A stretch of 26,952 nucleotides of DNA, from assembly GCA_009775225.1 (NCBI GenBank), contig VSPE01000030.1, positions 1 through 26,952 on the forward strand, given 5' to 3'. The notes beneath the pieces are model-generated. The model was not told the DNA's origin. It saw nothing but the letters and a program-made list of their open reading frames with translations, and did no database searches. Positions 22,118-26,952 of this stretch are shown one piece after another. Within the stretch, counting starts at the first letter, position 1; each line of letters opens with the position of its first letter. Both the position numbers and the translations under genes were made by a program. Origin of the DNA: Muribaculaceae bacterium (GTDB lineage: Bacteria > Bacteroidota > Bacteroidia > Bacteroidales > Muribaculaceae).

Positions 22118-24937
22118 ATGATAAAACGAAAAATCACAGCACTTGCAATCGGAACGCTCCTTGCAACCAGAGCCTCAGCCGCAAACATAGAGCCGGACGT
22201 GCGTACAGGCACTTTGCCCAACGGCTTCACTTACTATATACAGCATAACGACAAGCCTGCTGGCACCGCCGATTATTTCTTCGCGCAGAAGGTCGGTTCC
22301 GTCAACGAGGAAGAGAACCAGCGAGGTCTCGCCCACTTTCTCGAGCACATGTGTTTCAACGGCACCGAGAACTTTCCTGGCAACAGCCTTATCAGCTATC
22401 TAGAAAGCATAGGCGTGAAGTTCGGCGCGCACCTCAACGCCTACACTTCCACCGATGAGACCGTATATAATATATGTAAGGCGCCGACGACCAGGGCCGC
22501 CACTGTGGACTCGTGCCTGATGATATTGCGCGACTGGAGCTGTGCCCTTCTGCTCGACAGTGCCGACATAGATGCCGAACGCGGTATAATAGTGAATGAA
22601 TGGCGGCAGCGCAACTCGGCGTCGAACCGCATGCTCGAGCGCGCCTTTCCGCGCCTTTATGGCGGAAGCCCCTACGGGGAGCGTCTGCCTATAGGCCTTA
22701 TGAGCGTGGTGGAGAATTTCGAGCCTCAGACCTTGCGCGATTTCTACGACCGCTGGTATATACCCGGCAATCAGGCCGTGATTGTCACGGGCGACGTGGA
22801 TATGGATGCGGTAGAGAAGAGTATCAGGAATATGTTCGGGAGTCTGCCCGCACGCCGCACCGCATCGTCGGAACTTGTCGCGCTTCCCTCTGTGGCGGTG
22901 TCCGACACCCTCTCCTGTGTGGTGGAGAGCGACCCCGAGCACGGCATAGAGATGCTACAGCTGTATTTCCGCATGCCGGGCATGCCTGCCGATGTGGAAG
23001 GCGAGGTGCGCCGCAAGGTGCTCGGCGATATGGCGTCGGGTATGCTTGCAAAACGTTTCGAGGGGATTGAGGCAACAGCCGAATGTCCTCACAACAGCCT
23101 CGGCATAGGTGAGGTGAAATATCTCATGAGCCGCGGCGAGCAGGCCCTTACACTGCGCGGCATGGTGAAAGCCGGACGCGAGAACGACGCTCTCGAAGCG
23201 TGGTATGCCGAGGTGCAGCGTGCACTTCAGCACGGTTTCAGCGACGAGGAGCTTGCGAAGGCCCGTCAGGATATAAAAGCTGCTGTGCAGGAACGTGCGC
23301 GCCGCGCGTCGTCGGCCGACAATACTTATCTTGCCCGTCAGGCCGTGCGTCACTTCCTGGACGGAGGCAACAGGATAAGCTCTGCCGATTATCTAACGCT
23401 TACGGAACAGGTGGCCGCCTCGGTCACTTCCGAGGATGTTGTGTCGTATCTGGCAATGGCGGCCGGCGCTGCTCCCGAAGGCGCGGTGATATATCTTACC
23501 CGTCCGCAGTCCGGCAAGAGCGACGCAGAGGTGGAGAGCAACCTGCGCGCCGTTTTCGCCAAGGTGCGCGCCTCTCGATACGAGCCCTTCGCTCCCCGCG
23601 AGTGCTCGGAAAACCTTATGACAGCGCTTCCTGCCGACGGCGACATCGTGACGGCCGACAGCCTCGCACGGTTCGACGCCAAAGTGTATACGCTTTCGAA
23701 CGGTATCCGGGTGGTGGCAAAGCGTACCGACTACAAGCCCGACCAGATATTCATACGTGGCTATAGCCCCGGGGGTATTTCGATGCTATATGACGAGAAA
23801 GATGTGCCCACACTGCGCGTGATAAACGAGCTTATGGCCGTGATGAAGCACGGCGGACTCAGCGCCAACGATATGCAGCGTATTCTCGACGGGCAAAATG
23901 TAAAGGTGTCGGCATCGGTCGGCAATACCGAAGAGGGTGTGGAAGCCGCAACGAACCGTGCAGGACTCGAAACAGCGTTTCAGGCGATATATCTGCGTGC
24001 TACCGCGTTCGAGGCCGACAGTGTGGCCTTCGCCAACTTTATCGACGCACAGCGCAGCAGCATAAACAACCGCAGGCTCAACCCCGTGCAGATAATGGGC
24101 GACTCGATACACTATACTATATACAACCGTCATCCGCTTGCCGCACGCCAGTCGCTTGCCGATGTCGATGCCGTAGATATGCCGAAAGCCCTGGAAGTCT
24201 ATAGAGACCGATTTGGCGATATGTCGGACTTCACATTCATGGTTCTGGGCGATTTCGACACCGACAGCCTTGAGCTTATGATGCGTCGCTACCTCGGGGC
24301 GCTCCCCGGCGGCGGACGCACAGACACTCCGCGCGACTTCGGCTACAAGTATACTCCATATGATTTCGACAGTCGCTTTACGCGCAGCATGGCCAATCCG
24401 CAGGCCATAGTGTACAGCTTCTACAGCGGCCCTGCCGAATATACCCTCGACGGCATGCTGGAAGCCACAGCTTTCGGGCAGCTTATGCGCAGCCGCCTGC
24501 TGGCTGACATGCGCGAGGATAAGGCATGGACTTATTCAATCAAGAGCCACTGTGCGCTCAACCCGGGCGTAAGTCCGGGTTGCGGGCCTCAGGTGATGAT
24601 GCCCTCTTATATAAAGGTTACACCCGGGCGCGAGTTCGACACCCTCGGTGTCGTGAAAGAGACAGTGGCTTCGCTGTCGGCCGAAGGCGGAGTGGGTGCC
24701 GACGAGCTTGCCGGCATACGTAGTTTTCTTGTCAAGAACCACCGAGAGGCCGTACGTGACAATGCGTACTGGCTCAAGGTGATTAAGGTGTGGCTGCGCG
24801 ACGGCATAGACCTCGAGAACGGATATGAAGAAGCGGTGCAGCGCCTTACTCCGGCTTCGGTAGAGACATTCGGACGTCGCAATCTGCTGCCAGCGCACAA
24901 GGCTGCGCTTGTCATGAGCGCGGAGGCGTCAGAATGA
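22118..24937 (+). CDS. M16 zinc protease, PqqL/FusC-like, periplasmic
   Basis: The 939-residue protein has a signal peptide (about 1-22) and four M16 half-domains in two pairs, the roughly 930-residue build of PqqL and FusC. The inverted zinc motif HFLEH is at 73-77 (His73, Glu76, His77), with Glu154 and Glu161 in DAERGIIVNEW as the downstream acidic residue and zinc ligand. Other shared motifs are LPNGFTYYI, NAYTSTDETVY and IGLMSVVENF. The second pair (about 540-930) lacks HxxEH and is the inactive clamp half. M16 enzymes close around small or unfolded polypeptides and cut them. In the Fus system the M16 protease degrades a ferredoxin brought in by a TonB receptor; here it is the last gene of a TonB-receptor operon. 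Its end overlaps the convergent porin-like gene by nine bases. Confidence 0.95.
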   Translation: MIKRKITALAIGTLLATRASAANIEPDVRTGTLPNGFTYYIQHNDKPAGTADYFFAQKVGSVNEEENQRGLAHFLEHMCFNGTENFPGNSLISYLESIGVKFGAHLNAYTSTDETVYNICKAPTTRAATVDSCLMILRDWSCALLLDSADIDAERGIIVNEWRQRNSASNRMLERAFPRLYGGSPYGERLPIGLMSVVENFEPQTLRDFYDRWYIPGNQAVIVTGDVDMDAVEKSIRNMFGSLPARRTASSELVALPSVAVSDTLSCVVESDPEHGIEMLQLYFRMPGMPADVEGEVRRKVLGDMASGMLAKRFEGIEATAECPHNSLGIGEVKYLMSRGEQALTLRGMVKAGRENDALEAWYAEVQRALQHGFSDEELAKARQDIKAAVQERARRASSADNTYLARQAVRHFLDGGNRISSADYLTLTEQVAASVTSEDVVSYLAMAAGAAPEGAVIYLTRPQSGKSDAEVESNLRAVFAKVRASRYEPFAPRECSENLMTALPADGDIVTADSLARFDAKVYTLSNGIRVVAKRTDYKPDQIFIRGYSPGGISMLYDEKDVPTLRVINELMAVMKHGGLSANDMQRILDGQNVKVSASVGNTEEGVEAATNRAGLETAFQAIYLRATAFEADSVAFANFIDAQRSSINNRRLNPVQIMGDSIHYTIYNRHPLAARQSLADVDAVDMPKALEVYRDRFGDMSDFTFMVLGDFDTDSLELMMRRYLGALPGGGRTDTPRDFGYKYTPYDFDSRFTRSMANPQAIVYSFYSGPAEYTLDGMLEATAFGQLMRSRLLADMREDKAWTYSIKSHCALNPGVSPGCGPQVMMPSYIKVTPGREFDTLGVVKETVASLSAEGGVGADELAGIRSFLVKNHREAVRDNAYWLKVIKVWLRDGIDLENGYEEAVQRLTPASVETFGRRNLLPAHKAALVMSAEASE

Positions 24938-26248
24938 GAACTGGCACATGGCGCTCATGCGTCGCGCCCAGCGGTGCTCACCTGAGAAATTCTGCCGTTT
25001 TCCGAAATCGAACTCTGCCGCGACCTGTATGCGCGGCGTGAGGTTCCAGAAAATGTTGGCAGCCCCGAAAAGACCGTATTTATATTCGTCGGGGCTGACC
25101 TCGCAGTCGGGCAGATAGCGGTTCTGGCTCATCGAAGCACTTACAAACAGATTGGGTCTGAAGTTATACTGGAGGCCCACACACCAGCCGAAGGAGGCCG
25201 GGGCGTACATCCGTCCCGGCCTTTTTGTGTCGCCGGTAAGGTCGTAGCTGCCTATGAGCAGGTCGCCGCCGAGACCTGCCGAGCCGTGTCCGTAGCTTGC
25301 GGTGACGTAGGTGGTGAGAGAGGGCAGGGGATGCGCCACCGAGCTGAGCTGTACGCCCCAGCCCACAATATTGTGGTTGCGCCCGGCAATGAGGTCGCGG
25401 TACGACAGCGTGCGCGCAATGCCCGACAGGCGCACGTGCTCGCCTTTGTCCCATTGATACTGTACGAATGTAGCCCAGTCGGGCATCCAGTTGCTCACCT
25501 TGGCCGTGTTTATGTTGTCGACATCGATGGAGGACTCGGGCGACTCGCCAGATACGGCCAGCACCCATCTGTCTTTTATAACAGGCATATAGCGTACCAG
25601 CACGGCAGTGGTGCCGATTTTATTATTCGGGCCTTGCGCATCGACTGTGGGCGGAGTGGCTGCAGGGTCGGAGTATGTGGAGGCGGCGTAGCCCACTGTG
25701 AAATTGTTGATAGTGGCATAGGCTTTCTTGAGGCGGAAGTCGCGGGTTTCGTAGCCGTTGAAGTTGGCCTCGATATACAGCTGATAGTCGCCCAGCGCTT
25801 TGTTGCGGCCAATCACGCGGAAGAAGAGACTCGTTCCGGCAGGCGAAGTGCCGACGTGGCGCATGTCGGTCGGCGAGGGGTGTATGGGTATCAGATAAGG
25901 AGCGAAGCCGCTTGCGGGTATGGCTCCGCCCCAGTCGTAGTATGCGCGCATGCGTACGCAGCCTCCGATACCCATTGCGAGGCCGGCATCCTTGCTCATA
26001 AAGAGGAAATACGGTGCGCCGGGGTCCTGAAAGTGGCGGAACTGGTCGTAGTAGAACTCCGAAATTACACGACGAATAGAGTCGACGTATTCCTGAGTCT
26101 GTTCCGGCGCCGGTTTACCGTCTATGAAAACAATTCTGTTGGAGGTGAGGGTAGAGTCAATCTGAATGTCGGCGAGAGCGCGCCCGGTGGCGCCGGCGCA
26201 TAATGTCGCAGCCAGCGACAAGGTGATGAATGAGATGAAATTCTTCAT
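24929..26248 (-). CDS. DcaP/porin-like outer membrane protein
   Basis: The 439-residue protein has a signal peptide (about 1-26), a region EYVDSIRRVISEFYYDQFRH (about 54-73) that may be a short helical linker, and then a series of amphipathic beta strands ending in RRMSAMCQFSF, with Phe last as in BAM substrates. Blocks such as GIGGCVRMRAYYDWGG, YQLYIEANFNGYETRDFRLKKAYATI and GWGVQLSSVAHPLPSLTTYVTASYG fit the DcaP-like trimeric porin group. The likely role is passive passage of small molecules through the outer membrane. The gene overlaps the M16 protease gene by nine bases tail to tail. The AlkD-like gene lies 48 bases upstream on the same strand, separated by a hairpin, so co-transcription is possible. 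No clear -7 box directly precedes it. Confidence 0.8.
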   Translation of the reverse strand: MKNFISFITLSLAATLCAGATGRALADIQIDSTLTSNRIVFIDGKPAPEQTQEYVDSIRRVISEFYYDQFRHFQDPGAPYFLFMSKDAGLAMGIGGCVRMRAYYDWGGAIPASGFAPYLIPIHPSPTDMRHVGTSPAGTSLFFRVIGRNKALGDYQLYIEANFNGYETRDFRLKKAYATINNFTVGYAASTYSDPAATPPTVDAQGPNNKIGTTAVLVRYMPVIKDRWVLAVSGESPESSIDVDNINTAKVSNWMPDWATFVQYQWDKGEHVRLSGIARTLSYRDLIAGRNHNIVGWGVQLSSVAHPLPSLTTYVTASYGHGSAGLGGDLLIGSYDLTGDTKRPGRMYAPASFGWCVGLQYNFRPNLFVSASMSQNRYLPDCEVSPDEYKYGLFGAANIFWNLTPRIQVAAEFDFGKRQNFSGEHRWARRMSAMCQFSF

Positions 26249-26254
26249 ATTGCA

Positions 26255-26294
26255 CTTCGGATGTGATGTAATTATAAATACAACACATCCGAGG
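26255..26294 (-). terminator. Hairpin between AlkD-like and porin genes
   Basis: CTTCGGATGTG (26255-26265) pairs with CACATCCGAGG (26284-26294) with one G-U in eleven pairs. No T run follows on the minus strand, so it may attenuate or stabilise a shared mRNA rather than terminate. Confidence 0.4.
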
Positions 26295-26296
26295 TG

Positions 26297-26827
26297 TTAT
26301 TGGTTGAGGAAGGCAGCCTCTTCGGCGAGCGAACGCGCCAGCAGACGGTCGGGAAAGCGGTCGGCAATGGCAGCGGCGCGCGAGGGGTTGGACGCCACAA
26401 GATTGAAGGCCAGTCGCAGTGCCGTATAAGCGGCAAAGGGCATGTCGGCATCGCACAGCTCTTCGGCAAGCTCCCATGCGAAGGGGAGGTGCCGTAGCAG
26501 GCGGTGGCACAGCACGTCGGCGACCTCCGCAGTCGGAATGTCGGCTATCCATCGGAGCGCATCGGCCTTAGAGAAAGCGTCGGTAGCGACCAGCATGGGC
26601 GCCAGGAGCATGCTCTCGCGGGTAGTGCTGTTGTGCCAGAGGTCTTCGGCAAGCGACGGGTTGGTACCTGTCTGAGCTGCAATGTCGACAATCTGCGGCA
26701 GGTTCAGGCCGAAAATAATGCGGAAGGGCGAGCCTCCTTTGCGGAGGGTGTCGGCAATGACGCCGTTTCGCATGGCAAAGAAACCACGTTTTACGGTCTG
26801 CATCGGGGAGTATGTCTTTTCTTCCAT
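26297..26827 (-). CDS. Small AlkD-like HEAT-repeat protein
   Basis: The 176-residue, all-helical soluble protein carries motifs found in Bacteroidales proteins annotated near the DNA alkylation repair (AlkD) superfamily: MRNGVIADTLRKGGSPFRIIFGLNLP (about 19-44, split here as MRNGVIADTL and SPFRIIFGLNLP), TRESMLLAPML (69-79), EVADVLCHRLLRHLPFA (101-117) and ALRLAFNLV (136-144). True AlkD enzymes are about 230 residues and use conserved Trp and Asp residues to excise alkylpurines; this shorter protein lacks an obvious equivalent, so glycosylase activity is doubtful. It may be a scaffold or DNA-binding HEAT protein. The start at 26827 lies about 54 bases after a TAAATTTG box located inside the right terminal repeat. 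Confidence 0.7.
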   Translation of the reverse strand: MEEKTYSPMQTVKRGFFAMRNGVIADTLRKGGSPFRIIFGLNLPQIVDIAAQTGTNPSLAEDLWHNSTTRESMLLAPMLVATDAFSKADALRWIADIPTAEVADVLCHRLLRHLPFAWELAEELCDADMPFAAYTALRLAFNLVASNPSRAAAIADRFPDRLLARSLAEEAAFLNQ

Positions 26828-26880
26828 ATATCTAATAAGGTGTAGCTATCCGATAAGGTGTGACCGGAGATATCGGATTA

Positions 26881-26888
26881 CAAATTTA
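26881..26888 (-). promoter_or_regulatory. Putative -7 box for the AlkD-like gene inside repeat
   Basis: The minus strand reads TAAATTTG, the mirror of the box at 65-72. No clear -33 element is present at standard spacing. Confidence 0.45.
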
Positions 26889-26922
26889 GATAAAAATCCT
26901 GAGATTTTTACACCGGCAGAAT

Positions 26923-26948
26923 AAAAAATCAAGGCTGACGCCTTGATT
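26923..26948 (-). terminator. Rho-independent terminator-like hairpin in right repeat
   Basis: Minus-strand 9-bp stem and T run, identical to 5-30. It would stop transcripts entering from the right of the window, insulating the AlkD-like gene. Confidence 0.6.
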
Positions 26949-26952
26949 CCCG

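Larger units (their letters stand above)
26879..26952 (-). repeat. Right copy of 74-bp perfect terminal inverted repeat
   Basis: Exact reverse complement of bases 1-74, with the same two hairpins (26891-26910 and 26927-26948). See the left copy. The window ends within it, so its outer limit is unknown. Confidence 0.95.

Overview
The window looks like chromosomal DNA from a Bacteroidota member, order Bacteroidales; Muribaculaceae is my best guess but is not proven here. The evidence is the promoter style (-7 boxes of form TAnnTTTG, often 19-20 bases after a TTG, with few Shine-Dalgarno sites), a SecB-like orphan, a Bacteroidales-type tyrosine recombinase, a single-chain PurL, an etfB-etfA-acyl-CoA dehydrogenase operon, a possible type IX secretion C-terminal domain, a TonB-dependent receptor and the DUF4876/DUF6850 families.

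Layout, left to right. The first and last 74 bases are a perfect inverted repeat carrying two hairpins (one a likely terminator) and an inward-facing -7 box. Inside the left copy are yjbQ (+), a truncated GNAT acetyltransferase (-), tRNA-Gly(CCC) (-), a SecB-like protein (+), a tRNA-Gly(GCC)-tRNA-Leu(GAG) operon (+) with a clear promoter and terminator, a CNNM/CorC-type CBS membrane protein (+), a solitary tyrosine recombinase (+), a secreted GH20 beta-N-acetylhexosaminidase (+) and a small acidic protein (+). A 440-base gap holds a candidate minus-strand structured RNA. Then follow etfB-etfA-acd (-), transcribed from 10.83 kb leftwards, and purL (-).

From 14.8 to 24.9 kb runs a tight five-gene + operon: a secreted beta-propeller-like protein, a TonB-dependent receptor, a DUF4876 lipoprotein, a DUF6850 outer-membrane barrel and a PqqL/FusC-like M16 zinc protease. 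Three junctions overlap by 4-10 bases and the fourth gap is 18 bases. Surface protein, outer-membrane gate and predicted periplasmic protease in one transcript suggest capture, import and proteolysis of a protein or peptide ligand, by analogy with the Fus/YddB-PqqL systems of Proteobacteria. This is the most interesting candidate in the window. Its 3' end overlaps a convergent porin-like gene by 9 bases; an AlkD-like HEAT protein gene (-) and the right inverted repeat complete the window.

No CRISPR array, insertion sequence, rRNA or plasmid origin was seen. All family names come from reading motifs by eye; no database search was run.
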